A stretch of DNA of 64,000 nt from Chytridium lagenaria (taxonomy: Eukaryota > Chytridiomycota > Chytridiomycetes > Chytridiales > Chytridiaceae): contig JAHLKC010000055.1 of the NCBI GenBank assembly GCA_025449115.1, positions 124,001 through 188,000 on the forward strand. The letters run 5' to 3'. The notes under the pieces are model-generated. The model was given only the letters and a program-made list of their open reading frames with translations. It was not told where the DNA came from and made no database searches. The position numbers were made by a program, and so were the translations under genes. This document shows, one piece after another, positions 11,687 through 23,956 of the stretch (positions are counted from its first letter, which is position 1; the number at the start of each line of letters is the position of its first letter).

Positions 11687-12153
11687 AATATTGTCGTTGT
11701 TACTATTCAATTTGTTATTTAGTTATTCATTCTTTAGAGTTTTTTGTAAATACATCAACATAAAACGATAAAGGAAGTGGTAGATAAAAAAAAAAACCAA
11801 AAAAGAATATATGGTATACATTGAAAAGGGACGTAGAGGGTGACATTGGTTAAAAAACTCTGAGGGGAGGGGCTAACTGCTTGTTTTTTTTCGAGAATGA
11901 ATTGAGAAGTGATCAAACAGGGTTATTATTGGGAATGGAAGGGCTATAATATCAAATAGAAGACCGCGAGGCGTGGGCAAAGGGATACTCAAAGCCACAG
12001 CATCGAATAAATACATAAATAGATAAAGGTATGTTGGCGGATAAAAAGATGAAAGATAGGTTAAAACTATCAAAATGATATGGGCTGAAAAGCGGGGAGA
12101 AAGAGGTATACAACTAAAGATTTCAAAATGACCAATCTTCGGAATCATAAGCC
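11687..12153. other. convergent 3' intergenic region
   Basis: A/T-rich DNA between two convergent genes, including a poly-A run at about 11,785-11,798. No gene recognised. Confidence 0.4.
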
Positions 12154-14354
12154 TCATCCATCTTTGTATCCTGTCCTACCCATCCCTCGGATCTTGCCCA
12201 CCTTCCGGGCAATGAATACTTCCAGTTGCGTAAGCCTGATATTCTCATCAAAGCTCTTCTTGAATTTACAACAAGTCTTGGCATGCCTTCTCGCTGCATC
12301 TGCTCGTCCAAATGCACGACCACATCCGTTAATGCAAAAATGGGTGCGAAAATCACGGGGGACGTGGGTGGCGCCATGACGGAAGAGATCTTGATTGCCG
12401 TAAAAAGGTTTTGCCGCAGCCCTTTTCAGGACAGACAAAACGGCGAGCTCGAGATTCGCAATCAGGAGATTTTCTATTTATTTGAATATGTCAGTTTCAA
12501 GATAGTAACGGGTGGAAGAACCATTGATATGAATTTCGCCAATAACAAACCTGCAAACTTCCTTTTCCGCCACCTTGCTTCATTCCGTTGCTTTACTGAC
12601 ACTGTTTCCTTGGGGTATTTTTTCGAAGGTATATCTTTCAAATTCCTCTGCTTTTTCAATGACTTTATCGCAGACTCGTCGTTGACTTGATCGGGAATAC
12701 TGTTTGTGCTAAGACGGCGTTTATTGGAAGGCTTGATAGGAGCTTCCTCATCTTCGGTGACGCTGCTCACACTAAGTCCACGCTTCTTGGTCGGCTTCTT
12801 CACACTTTCATGACTTTGCTTTGCAGGAGCGGCCTTGGTTTCCAGTACTTTGACATCGTTCAAGGCAAGAGCATTGAGAACCGGAAAGGTTTGAGGCGTA
12901 ACTTCATGCATAGGAACAGATGCTAAAGAATCAAAGAAGAGTGGTATGTCAGTATAATAGCAACCTTAAGGCTTTCAAAATAGCCAACATACCTGTATTT
13001 ATAACAAGTAGAAAGGCGGGAGGGCAGAGTGCGCTGAACCCTTTTCGGCAACATTTCCCCAGATCAACTTTGTGTCCATATCCGTGGTTGAGGTCGAATT
13101 CAAGATTTCTTCCAGTGAGTGTTTAGCAGGCTCAACAGACTCCTTTAAACCCTCCGCCGCGCCTGAGCTCTTCCGCTCCGTCATCCCACAATCTTCGTTA
13201 GACAACAACCCAACCTCATTCATTTCACTCTCCGGACAAGGTGTCATATCCACCTTCGCCTTTTCTTCAAGTAGATCACTCAAATGCGGCATCGGCAAAG
13301 TCCACCCATCAACCCCTGCATTTCCTCCAACAGAACTTTCTAAAAAGCTCATAAAATCGTCGTCTTCGGAAGAGTTAGCCTCTGGAGAGCTTTGTAAGTC
13401 CGTCGCAGGCGTTGCACCACTTTTGCGGTGAAAACTCTTCCATTGGCATCAGTTCTTGATGCTCTTCCGCCATTGAGGGATAAAGACTGGGTTCGAGTCT
13501 GTCACAGGCATCTTGGAACCGCAGTTTTTGCAACATGAGGTTTCTGGGTGAGTGTAGGTCGGTTTCGTGAAGGGGTAGGAAGGGAGAGGTATTGAAGTAG
13601 GAGGAATACCGTAGCTTTGAAGCATGGCAAAGTGTAGGTGGCTCCAGTATGCGGCCATGGAGCTCATGAAGTCAAAGTGAGGGTTATGGGAATGGTCGAA
13701 AGGAGAGAGGGGAGGCAGGGGATGGAGAGGAGGCGGCGGGATGGGCTTTCCTGATGTTTCCTGTGGAAGCGGATTGGCAAAGAACGCGGCGTATTGCTGA
13801 AAGCGGGGGTCATCCCTGTGGTCGACATTTGGGAGCTCAAACTTTTGCGACTCTTGATCGACGGGAGTTGGTAGATGGGTGCCCGGATATGTTGTGGATG
13901 ATGGAACGGAAAGCTGATGGGGGATCTGATGAGTTTCTGCGTCCTGGGGTGCAGTTAAAGGCGCCTGAAGTTGGTGCAAAAAGCCACCATGCTGGTTTGA
14001 GTGCATGAAAAAGCCTGGCGTGGGGATGTGATGAAGAGGTGGAGATGGAAGAGGAGACTCTATGGAGGATGGTCGGACAGGAACAAGAGCTGAAGGCATA
14101 GGGCGATGCTTCTGAGTGTCGAATGGTGAAGGGTTGGAGCCATTAATGTGAGATCTCGCAGTTTCAAAGCTTAGCACAGCACGGTGGTTGAAGTCTGCAT
14201 TGTTAATCAGCATCCTTGCATTGTCCTTGCTTGCAGATGATGGATGACGATTGCCTGCTGCACTGGCGTTGGAATGAATTCCTGCTTGCACTGCTGCCGC
14301 AGGCATGTCTGGGGAGGTTGGGCCAGACTGCAGCGGAGTTACCAGAAAGCTCAT
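12154..14354 (-). CDS. probable zinc-finger transcription factor (GATA-like and C2H2)
   Basis: Minus-strand exons starting with MSFLVTPLQSGPTSPD encode a Pro/Ser/His-rich N-terminal half. CKNCGSKMP and FIPQWRKS follow, and in a neighbouring frame WCNACDGLTKLSRG, together reminiscent of a divergent GATA-type finger. An acidic stretch (SSEDDDFMSFLESS), a Lys/Ser-rich linker and two tandem C2H2 fingers come next: FVCPEKGCGKTF with HGATH, and CINGCGRAFGRADAARRH with a final Cys. An intron of about 65 bases near 12,923-12,990 is clear. One-base frame breaks near 13,450, 13,040 and 12,405 interrupt the model. The two finger regions might belong to two adjacent genes. The last few codons are uncertain: a shifted frame ends DEAYDSEDWSF near 12,126. 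Confidence 0.5.
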
Positions 14355-15031
14355 GAAGGCTCCTTTCTTATTCAAGATGAGGAGAAGAAAGTGGGGTACG
14401 AAGAGGTTGATGTATGATAGGGGTGGGTTCAACTGGAGCTCCTGGTGAATTGATGCTTGTAGTCGACAAGATCTGGAGGCCAGCTCAAGTGAGGTGCTGA
14501 GGTCGATTCTGCGCGTTTACGGTTTTCTGTTTCGGGTTGTGAATCAAATGAATATTGCAATAAGGGGCGGAGGGTCGGATCCCCAGGATGCCAAAACCTC
14601 AATGGTAGCTCAAACGCGGTTCCAGGCGCCATCCAAATTTGCTTGGATGTCTTCGGAGTTTGAATCAACTTTCCATCAGGGCAGGTCGACGTCGTTCACC
14701 AACCAAATTCTCTCCAAACTCCGCCGGTCGCCCTGCCCCCCCAGCCAATGAGGAGGTGCAGATGAGATTCTAGTTTTCAACCAGGCGCAGAATGATCAGG
14801 ATGGATGTGCTGGGTGATCAAGCTGGGCTAGTATGTATGGGTGGGTCAGCTTTTTTTTTCGATTTTTATGTCATGGACGCGTGGACAGCAGCAGCCAATT
14901 TCATTATACCACCGCCGTAGAAAATACTTCATTAATCATCCGGCATCTGACGACACCAAACAAACTTGCACTTACGGATGAAAAGCTTTTGATGATGATA
15001 TTTGGATACGCAAATACAAGCCTATAAAGAA
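14355..15031. other. upstream region with a possible 5' exon
   Basis: A minus-strand open frame (14,429-14,668) reads MIQTPKTSKQIWMAPG and ends in DYKHQFTRSSS. It abuts the zinc-finger gene and may be its 5' exon or leader. Nothing recognisable lies in 14,670-15,031. Confidence 0.3.
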
Positions 15032-16834
15032 TTAAGCGATAACGCTCGCTCGTCTCGCTACGGACGAAGCTCCACGTGTTGTCTGTCGCTCTCCAACAAC
15101 GCTTTTGAAAAACTGTTTGGCTTCTATCGTGAGTGAATGTTCACGACCAAGCGCAGATTCGTAAACTGGATGCATAAGGATTAGTTCTCTCGAGATAGAA
15201 TGTACTTATATCTTACTTTCGAGTGCTTTGGAAGAATACTCCTTCGCTTTCTCATAGTTTCCGGTTGCAAAATGAAGTTGTCCAAGAACGTAATTAATTT
15301 CTGCCGATGATGTAGAAGATCCGGAAAAGGATTGGCGAAACGCAAAAATGGCGTTCAGCATTTGGATAGCCTCGGCCTGCTGCGCTTCGTCTAGCATCCA
15401 ATAATTGTTATTCACAACATAATCCATGCTAGGAAACAAGGCAATTGCAGTGTGTTGGAGTACTCACTGAGTTGTATATCAGCCGACTTTAAAGAGGTTT
15501 TCCATATGCTAACGACTTTATCAAAGACGGCGACAACTTGATCCGTTTTACCCTGTCTATGGAAAACATTCGCAAGTTGAAAGTATCCACCGGACGCTAA
15601 ACATTACGTAAAAAATTAATCAACAACGTCAATAATATAAAGGAAACTCACCAGCTATATGGTCAGGTCCATGATCTAGCGAAGAATAATATATCTTATC
15701 TTTTGTCAATAGTTGTCAATAGCATTATATATAATATCTTACATCTTGCGCAAGCTGCTTCAAAGCTTCCTCATAACTTCCCTGAGACGCATAGAGTAAC
15801 CCAAAGTTTTTATGAAGATGTGCGCGTACAGAGTTTTCGCACTTTTCGCTTTTTAAGACCGCCCATTTCGCAGAGATAGGTAATCTTCAGCTTGTTGGTA
15901 TTGCTTTAAGCCTGCGTTTGTTAACGAAAGAAGATCTAACAATTAAATACCAATGCTTGCTTCACCCAATAGAAGGTACGATGGGACAAGCTCAATGCTG
16001 TTTTGACCATAAACATCCATCGAGAATCGAAGAGCTTGAAGTGCAGCGGGGATGGCGAGATCAAATTGACCTTCAAAAAGCTTTTTGTGTGCTTCTGTTT
16101 TGGAAAGTTCCAACAGTTGGACCTTTAAGTGAAATGTCAATTCCGCGATATTCATAGATTATGGGTATGAAAAAGAGAAGAGGCATATATGAACCTGGCG
16201 ATGGCGAGTCTGTTTTCTCTGTAAGCTCTTTCCTCCTCCGATCCGAGAACGGCGACTGGGGTCCTGATTCAATATTGTTTAGGCTATACGGAACGAAACA
16301 ACCCAATATAAACAAAACAAAGGAATATTGTTGACCCTAACTGCGATGCGATTTATATGTATAGCTTACCGTAATGGAACAAGAAGATTGCATATTTTGT
16401 TATGAATACCCCGAAAGTCTGTCAGTTGATGCTCCTTGTCGCTATTATGGAAATGAGAATTGAACCCGTAACCAATGATAAAGACGGCACTCTTACCAGT
16501 AAAATGTCACTCGACAGTCCTTGCACTGGATGTATCTTTTAAAGAAACAAAGGTCAGACCAAACAACGGAAACGCAGCCGGAAATATCGGCATAGTTATC
16601 ATCAGAATAACTTACGCCGGTTTCCCACATAGCTCGCAGTTGTGCTTTCGGCCTGTTGTTCAAGGGTTAACTTCAGCCCAATAACGGTTGAGCCTTTGAC
16701 AAACCTTTGGGATTGGCGAGAGGGTTGATGTGGGTGGCGTTGACGTTTCTCATCTGCGGAGACTGACGACCGGGGGATTGTGCGCCACCATTTGCAAACG
16801 ATGGCAAAACGGCTGCTGGGATCACTGTGGCCAT
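15032..16834 (-). CDS. ZMYND12: ZMYND12-like MYND finger/TPR axonemal protein
   Basis: The start MATVIPAAVLPSFANGG is followed, across a phase-1 intron, by the MYND zinc finger: CELCGKPA, CKDCRVTFYC across another intron, and the His/Cys end GIHNKIC. TPR-like helices follow: KKLFEGQFDLAIPAALQALR, VPSYLLLGEASIG, HLHKNFGLLYASQGSYEEA, SGGYFQLANVFHRQGK, WMLDEAQQAEAIQMLNAI and GNYEKAKEYSSKAL. The order and wording match vertebrate ZMYND12, a partner of TTC29 in the ciliary/flagellar axoneme. I resolved the last exon to VARRASVIA and a TAA at 15,032. One base is missing near 15,875 before KWAVLKSEKC, and the junction around 16,120-16,190 is unsettled. Its presence implies a flagellated life stage. 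Confidence 0.85.
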
Positions 16835-17282
16835 TGATGAAGAGGCTAATGGCTACTACGGACGACGGACGAGAGGAGTTGAATTCAGTTGCTGAGAAGC
16901 GTCGATCTCAATTTATTATTCACACAAATAAGGATTCCGTGTACATGAGCGAGGCATGGTCTAGTTTGACTTCAAATGAGACATGATCCTCAAGACCCAC
17001 AGACTTGATGGTTTAAAGCTTCTTCCCTTCTGAACACCTGCAAGATGTTGCTGTTTCAATAAACTATATGCCCCCAGCAAGCATTTCTTCCATATGCGAC
17101 ATCATTCATCCCATTATACAATCCAGTTATCCACCCTCTGGCACTTCCCTCGTTGCCCCCTCTGATGGTCTCATGCCTGGCATCTCGCACCGCTCCACAT
17201 CGCTGTTGAATGATGAAAATTCGAGTCCGTTGCGCAACGACCTTGAAAAAGCGCAAAAAATTTCGAAGCATTAGTAGCGACG
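16835..17282. promoter_or_regulatory. shared upstream region of two divergent genes
   Basis: About 450 bases separate the start codons of the ZMYND12-like gene (minus) and ATP4 (plus), so this holds both promoters. I see no clear TATA box or other recognisable site. Confidence 0.4.
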
Positions 17283-18839
17283 ATGTCCTTCCTTGCCAGA
17301 ACCTCGGCCGGTGAGCCTTCTCCCTTCTATCTCCATTGCCTCTCATTCCATATCCTGGCTTTATTGTTGAACATATCTCCTCGATGCTCCCTTTGTCCGC
17401 GTCATCTCTAATTGTTTTCTTGCAATGCTATTGCAGCTGTTTCGCGCCAAATCCAGCGTTCACCCGCTGTCCTCAGGTGAGCCTTCTTCCTTTCTTTGCT
17501 GTTCATTCAGCATGCGTATTAAATGCTCATATGCTTTTTATTCTCTACTGTATGATAACTTATCATTCTTTGCTGGTGTTGTTAGGCCGATTGCATCTGC
17601 AAAGATCTCAGAGAGGAACTATGCGTCTGGTAAGGGTTAAAGGAAAGATCATTCTTGGACAGAAAGGGAAGACCCACTAAGAACGCGGACACTCGAAGGA
17701 TCTTGGACTCTCGAAGGATCTCGGGTTTTGGAATAAGGATTCAAATTCAACATTTGGATTTCTCTCAAGCAACCATGCATTGATACTGGATTTTGACGGA
17801 TGGATTCTTGGATTTCACTTCAAGATACGAAGACAGATCCCGCATATGTTAGGATATAGGATACATATACTTTTTTTGGACTTCGAATTACAGCCCGCAA
17901 TGTTGCTGGAATCTAACGGATGGATGGCCCTTTTCTTCACCCAAAAGACGCTAAGAAGGACCCCGCCGAGGCCGCCACTGCCCTCATCAACATGTTCCCT
18001 GGTCAAACCCCCGCTCAGAAGGCTGGATCCGTTCTCCTTACCTCTTCGATTGCCGCCTACCTTTTGTCAAAGGAGGTCTACATTGTCGACCACGAATTCT
18101 TTGAAATGGGCTGTTTGTTCGGTGCCTACTACATCTGGTACTCTGGAGGAAAGGACGGTGCTATTGAGTACTTCAGCGAGAGGCAGAGCGTAAGCCTTCT
18201 CTTTCCTTTGAAGTTAAATTCTATCTCATGAGGAAGTTTAGACAAGACTGATCGTGTTTTTATTTTCGTTTTACTTGAATCCGGAAATATGGCGTATATA
18301 GACCATGAAGAAGGTGCTCGAGCAGGCCCGTGAGGAGCACAAGTCCGTCGTCCAAGAGCGTATCACCCACATTTCTAAGCTCGCCGATGTCGTTGATGTC
18401 ACCAAGGCCCTTTTCGAGACCTCTAAGGTGTGTTCTTGAGCCTAATAATCATGCCTTTCTTTCAACAGCGTTAAGATCAAGTTATTAAAAACTCTTGTTT
18501 CTTCAGGAAATCGCCAAGCTTGAGGCTGAGGCTTATGAGCTTAAGCAGAAGGTCACCTTCTCCCACGAGGTCAAATCCGTCCTTGACTCTTGGGTCCGCC
18601 ACGAGGCCAGCATCCGTGAGAACGAGCAAAAGGTCCTCGCCGAGACCATCATTGCTAAGATCAGGAACAGCCTCACTGACCCTAAGCTGGTACGAAATAT
18701 TTATTTTCTTTAATCTATATGCTTGTCACATACATCGCTCATTGCTGACCCTTTTTGTCTTTTTCTTCTCATAATATTGTAGCAAACTGCCATCTTGCAG
18801 CAGACCCTCGCTGATGTTGAGAAGGTTACTAAGGCTTAA
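17283..18839 (+). CDS. ATP4: mitochondrial ATP synthase subunit b
   Basis: The peripheral-stalk b subunit of F1Fo-ATP synthase in the inner mitochondrial membrane. Seven exons join cleanly: 17283-17310, 17437-17476, 17586-17629, 17948-18189, 18302-18427, 18507-18689 and 18783-18839. The N-terminus MSFLARTSAVSRQIQRSP is a typical mitochondrial targeting peptide, rich in Arg/Ser/Ala. INMFPGQTPAQKAGSVLLT, a membrane hairpin (KEVYIVDHEFFEMGCLFGAY) and a long charged helix that would form the stator stalk follow. The third intron is about 318 bases, long for this window, and contains short internal direct repeats (CTCGAAGGATCT twice). No frame break was found. Confidence 0.95.
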
Positions 18840-19086
18840 GTGGTTTTTCTTTTTACGTTGATACCGTTCACGAATAAATGGCCTTCTCTTTGGCATACAT
18901 ATCTATGAAGGTTTCGATTGACAGTGTTCTGTTTATTGCTTTTGCGCATTTGTCAGAGGATTGGAGCAAACGAATTTTGTGAGGACTGTTGCAGAAGATA
19001 TAAGGAGGTTAAGAACGATAAGAACACGATTCATAAGTATTTGAGTATAATGAAGTATGTTAATTTTATGAGGCTGAGAAGAGATT

Positions 19087-19294
19087 TTAGTAGTCACAGG
19101 CTGCGCCAGGAATACCGCGATATTCTTGAAGTTCTTCAGGGACAGGACCGCCAAAAACACGTTCAATTTCTCTCGAGACGATGCGATAGGCGTCCCATTT
19201 TTTGTTTAGTCAGCAAAGGGCCCATGACAGACTTAGGGATGTGAGTCCATCCGTGGAACGTCCCAGCTGCTGACATGAAGCGTGACTCAATCAT
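19087..19294 (-). CDS. unidentified short coding fragment
   Basis: A minus-strand frame starts MIESRFMSAAGTFHGWTHIP and continues to LLTKQ. After a one-base shift in an A6 run it reads KWDAYRIVSREIERVFGG and PEELQEYRGIPGAACDY, then a stop. The protein-like composition on both sides of the homopolymer suggests a real, perhaps truncated gene of about 68 codons. I do not recognise the family. Confidence 0.3.
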
Positions 19295-19449
19295 AAATCT
19301 GAGAGGGTGCCATAGACTTTAGTAGTTTCAATCATAGTTGACTCTTTGGGCGCAAAAAAAACATTACATGGGTATGTACCTATGTAGGTGAAAAAAAAAC
19401 AAAAAACTCTATCCTATAAAATCGTGGCCGTTAGCATGAGTGTAGATTC

Positions 19450-20440
19450 AGCGAAATGGAAAGGTGGCGCGCCCCGTGATTAGAAAAAAGCAGGTCTCAT
19501 CGTATGCCACCACTGTCAGTGGTCGTTCATGGTTGTTTGAGTGCTGTGCTGTGCTGTGAGGTGTAAGGGATGGTGTATATATATGCGGGAGATGAAAAAG
19601 GACAAAAATATATACAAAAACACGAAGTCGTCCTTTATTAGAGTTTTCTTTATTAGGTCATAGCAAAATGTATATGGGATGGAGAGTGAGATCAGAGGTT
19701 TCCGTCGACAATGCAATAAACGCTACCATCCTATGAGACTCGATGTACGATAGCCATCTCCCATGAACGATCTCTTCAAACTCGTGTCCACCCGCCGCAA
19801 TCCAACCCTGAACAGATCAAGAGACTTCAACGGATAGAGACAGAATTAAGAAGGCTCCGTAAACGTCCCAGCGAGTATAATCAGGGATGATGTGAAGGCT
19901 GAGCGGTTAATGATTGCTGCGAGATATCACTTGATGGTGGTTGGGGTGTATACTGTAAAGAGCCATATGAGGGTCCCATGAAAAGAGGTAAACGATGGGT
20001 TCTAGATAAACATCGATATTGCATATAAAAAAACAGAACTCAGAAACGACTGAAATAGATCACGGAAAACAAAGACATCGTGGATACTTTAAAAAAAAAA
20101 CACAATTACCCTAACCTCTGCCGTGCGCGTTTGGAAATGAAGAAAACGTGGTGAACTCGCTAAATTCCTCTAATATTCGTCATGGCAGATTGCCCGAAAA
20201 GGTTATAAAGAAACAAAAAGCACCGTAGACCAGAGTAAAAACAATCGTGTTATAAGCTGAATGCACAAAAAGCTTGGCCTTACGCTAAACATTTTAGAGC
20301 TTTATTTATTTTTATATTACCTCACAACGCGCTTTCACCCGTCCCTCAACAACATTTCAACGCTTCATCGCGGATCCCTTAATACGTTCAATAAAACCTG
20401 ATTATCCGTCAATAGGTGCCGGATAAGAAGCGACACCGCG
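19450..20440 (-). repeat. dispersed repeat copy A (inverted relative to 28.1-29.1 kb)
   Basis: This stretch, read on the minus strand, matches 28,110-29,118 read on the plus strand over nearly its whole length. Shared landmarks are ACTCTGGTCTACGGTGC, TTTTCATGGGACCCTCATATG, GATTATACTCGCTGGGACG, an AGCAC-type GCACAGCACAGCAC run and a terminal GGCGCGCC. Inside is a conserved frame (plus strand in this copy) ending RLRKRPSEYNQ. The inner end overlaps the 3' coding end of the gene at 20,365-20,943. No terminal repeats or transposase are recognised, so it may be a segmental duplication rather than a transposon. Confidence 0.75.
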
Positions 20441-20943
20441 CATTCCTGCCTTTTCTCCTCAGCTGTCAAAAAGCTTTTATTTTCTTCTCCTCATTAATAG
20501 ATATATTCTGCAACATGCTTACCTCTGTGTCATGCGCGAGATCACAAAACTGAAGGGGAATGACATTGCATGCTTCAAAAGCGAGGGAAAATCGCTGGAA
20601 GAAGGTGAAGAACTGTATAAATCCGCATATTTCATTGCCATCTCATGACTAGGGTCTGCAGCGCAGAGAGTATATAAACATGACTCGATAAAAAAATTAC
20701 GCGTCGCAGCATGTCGATCACTCATATTCAAAGTCCCACTTGACGCTAAGACAGACTGCAGATTTAACAGCTGATGGGGATGTACACAGATATTTCATTC
20801 TATAACGTACCAGTCCACGTCATTAAATCATCTTTAGTAGCCCCACTGTAATTTACAACAGTGGGCATCATGAAGGTGTCGGAAGGCACGATTGATCGTT
20901 CAATCCTCTGCGCCTTGATGCAACAGACCATACGAAGCCTCAT
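20365..20943 (-). CDS. unknown protein, three exons
   Basis: Minus-strand exons encode MRLRMVCCIKAQRIERSIVP, then SGATKDDLMTWTG. After an intron comes SGTLNMSDRHAATRNFFIES with CLYTLCAADPSHEMAMKYAD. After a second intron (donor GTAAGC, acceptor AAAAG) comes SFLTAEEKRQECAVSLLIRH to a stop after LLNVLRDPR. The helical, Leu-rich character suggests a helical-repeat protein but I do not recognise the family. Open sequence continues upstream of the ATG, so the true start may lie farther 5'. The first exon junction needs one extra base. It diverges from KRI1 across about 160 bases. Confidence 0.45.
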
Positions 20944-21103
20944 CTGTCCGGAGTGCACCCATGCGGAGCATCGTCTATTGTTGAGAGGTCTGAGGCGCTA
21001 CTGACAATCAAAACTACACAAAAAAAAAAAAAAAAAAAAAGGCATAAAAGAACCTACCTTTTTGCGACATCCCAAAACAACAACGACTTTAAAGCTCGAG
21101 AAG

Positions 21104-23703
21104 ATGAAGGGAGGAAAGGGAAAGAAGAAGGGGAAGAGAGGGTTCGATGAGATGGATTCCCGGAACCCAAACTTCATCCCTGTCACCTCTGGCGATCCAG
21201 CGGAAAAGCGGGCACGATCGTCCTTGTTGGACGAGGATGGAGACGATGACAATAACACCAAGCTTACGGTCAATGAAATGTTTGCTCAAGTGTATGAGGA
21301 GAAGAAGAAGAGGGAGGAGATGCAGTATTGTGAGTTTTACAGTGTTTTGGGTGGTAGTCTGGAGACTGACTCAGAGTTGCCATGCAACAGTGGAAAACAG
21401 GTACGGCACCACACTCATGGAAGAGGAAGATGAGAACGAGTCAGAGGAAGAGGAGGATGAGGATGGAGAGCTTGTGACTGCAGAGATTGATGCCCAGATT
21501 ATGAAAACTATTGGCATGATCCGGTCAGGGAAAGCCGAGGTATACGATCCCAAGGTCAACTTCTTTGATGGTTAGTGACGGCATCTCTATTCGCATGTGG
21601 CTAATGCATTGTAAAGAGGATAAGATCAAGGAGGCTCAAAAAACATGGAAGGAGAAGCAAGAAAAGATCAAAGGCTCAAAACCTGTCACCTTGAAGGACT
21701 ACCATCGAAAGAACTTGATTGAGGATACGTTGGGTGATGACTCGGATGAAGATATGGAGGAGCGGGTTATGCCAAAAGATATCAGTATTGCTGAAGAGCA
21801 AGAACAACTCCGCAGAGCTTTCAAAGACGCCATTGCTGAGGACGACAAGAACGATGACGATGACGACGATATCGGCGGGTTCCTTACAAAGCGTGAACGT
21901 AGTAAAGACGAGCAGGCAAAGGAAGAAGAAGAGTACAAGAATTTCTTGTTGGAGAGTATGGCCATGGGTGGAGTCACTGGAATTCAGGATTGGAGGGCTT
22001 ATGCGAATGAGAAGAGCGGAGGTGCGAAGACGACGGGGACGAAGAGTTTGAACCCAAATGAGGCGTTTTTGATGGATTATATTCTGAATAGGGGGTGGGT
22101 AGATAAGGAGGTGAAGAAAATTCCGACGTATGAGGAAATTGTACATGAGGAGCATATTGATGACGATCAGGATGATAAAATTGACGAGTTCGAAAAGAAG
22201 TATAATTTCAGATTCGAAGAAGAGTGGGTGTTTTAGTTTTTTTTTTTTTTTCCTCCCCTTTTTACTACGTATCGGTTTAGTGATCTAATGGTTTTATTTT
22301 CCTATTTAGGGGTGGGGCCGAGATTGTATCGTTTGCAAGAAATATTGAGGGGTCCATGAGGAAGAAGGACACCCGGAGAACAGACGCCCGCACAAACGCA
22401 AAACAACGAAAGGAAGAAGAAAAGCAGAAAAAGACAGAAGAGCTTAAACGTTTAAAGAACCTTAAGAAGGCAGAAATCCGTGAACGTCTGAAGAAAATCG
22501 CCGACGTAGCAGGTGTTCCCTTTATTGACGACGAGGAAGACGATGAAGATGATGGCAAGAAGAAAAAGGGCAAGAAGGCTAAAATGGGCGCAGCCATTAC
22601 TTTTGACGACATCGATCTTGACGGTGATTTCGATGCCGATAAATTCGATCAAATGATGCAAAAGAAATTCGGAGACGAATATTATGCTGCGGAAGAGGAC
22701 AACGTCAAGCCCGTATTTGATGATGATGAGGAGGGATGGGATATTGGACCTGATGGGTATGGGATTCCTGGGGAAGAGGGGGAGGTTGATGAATTTAATA
22801 TTGACGGCATCGTGGCGGGCGGACCCAAGACTGGGGTTGGAAAGGTCAGAACAAAGGATGTGACAACAACCATTGATGTACCGATGGATGGAGAGGGGTA
22901 TGGGGAAGGATATGGGGAAGAGGTTTACGGTGGGGACGAGGACGAGAATTTCATTATGGATGCAGATTATTTACCTGGTGGGGATATGTATATGAGCGAC
23001 GAGGAAGAGGAGAAACGTGAGTATTATATCGCTTAATTTCAAAATTTTAACACATAAATTATTATTGTAGCCTCGAAAAAGGAAAAGAAAAAGGAAGAAA
23101 AGAAGAAGGGCAAGAAGGGCAAGGTCTCGCTGGACGACTACCTTGAAGAATACTACCAACTCGATTATGAAGATATGGTTCGTTAAATTCTTCTTTTTTC
23201 CCCCTTCATATCTACGACTAATTAAACGTTTCCCAAATTCAGATCGGCGACATCCCCACCCGCTTCCGGTACCGCAAAGTCGCTCCTGACGCGTTCGGTC
23301 TCACCCCTCAAGAAATCCTTGCCGCCCCCGACACAGCCCTCAACGAATTCCTCTCCTCAAAAAACTTGCCCCCTTCCGTCCCCCTGACAAAGTCCAAAAA
23401 GACCGTGCGATTTTCTCTAAAACCAAAAAGAAGCGTGAACAGGAGTTCCAGGAGGCTTTGAAGAGCGCTGGTGTTGTGTTGAAGAAGACAGAGGAAGAGA
23501 AGGAGGTGCCGAAACGGAAGTTGGGACAGGCGGCGCAGAAGGCTTTGAAAAAGAAGAAGAAGAAGATGGAGGGCGGGAAGGAGGAGGTGAATGAAGAGAA
23601 GAAGGCGGAAAATGTAACGAGGAGTGGGTCGGGCAGTGGGAAGCCAAGTATCTCAAGTGATCGAATTGCAGCATATAGCATGCCGAAGCGCAAGAACAAG
23701 TGA
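21104..23703 (+). CDS. KRI1: Kri1-family ribosome biogenesis protein
   Basis: A nucleolar factor needed for 40S subunit assembly and a partner of Krr1. Six exons: 21104-21329, 21391-21570, 21617-22223, 22310-23016, 23071-23177 and 23243-23703. The protein begins with a Lys/Gly-rich stretch and carries many acidic and Lys-rich blocks. It has the family hallmarks LNPNEAFLMDYILNRGW, YEEIVHEEHIDDDQDDKIDE, EEYYQLDYEDMIGDIPTRFR, YRKVAPDAFGLTPQEIL and LKKLAPFRPPDKVQKDR. It ends in a Lys-rich tail with AAYSMPKRKNK. One base, probably C, is missing near 23,355 just before LKKLAPF. The gene is otherwise intact. Confidence 0.93.
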
Positions 23704-23956
23704 GAAAGGACAAAAAAACCGACGGATAAGGAACATTGTAACCGCGTCATTTCACAACGCACGCATAGCTCATTTTACACCAGAAAACACACCTGTATTT
23801 ATTTATTACTCAAAAATCACCCTTTTGGTTCTTTCAACGTGTAAACAGCTCGCACTGCCAAAGAATTTGTCAGTCATTATTGAAAGGAAACATCCGAATT
23901 TCAAACTGGAAGACCGAGTCCATCAAGATCAGCACCTGGTCATCGACATCCAAAAG

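Noticed and set aside
16440..16470. tRNA-like T-loop (GGTTACGGGTTCAATTC on the minus strand)
   Set aside because: It lies in a ZMYND12 intron and no acceptor, D or anticodon stems can be built around it. I found no supportable tRNA or rRNA gene anywhere in the window.
21676..22873. Minus-strand Ser/Phe/Leu-rich frames inside KRI1
   Set aside because: Antisense shadows of the acidic and Lys-rich KRI1 coding sequence.
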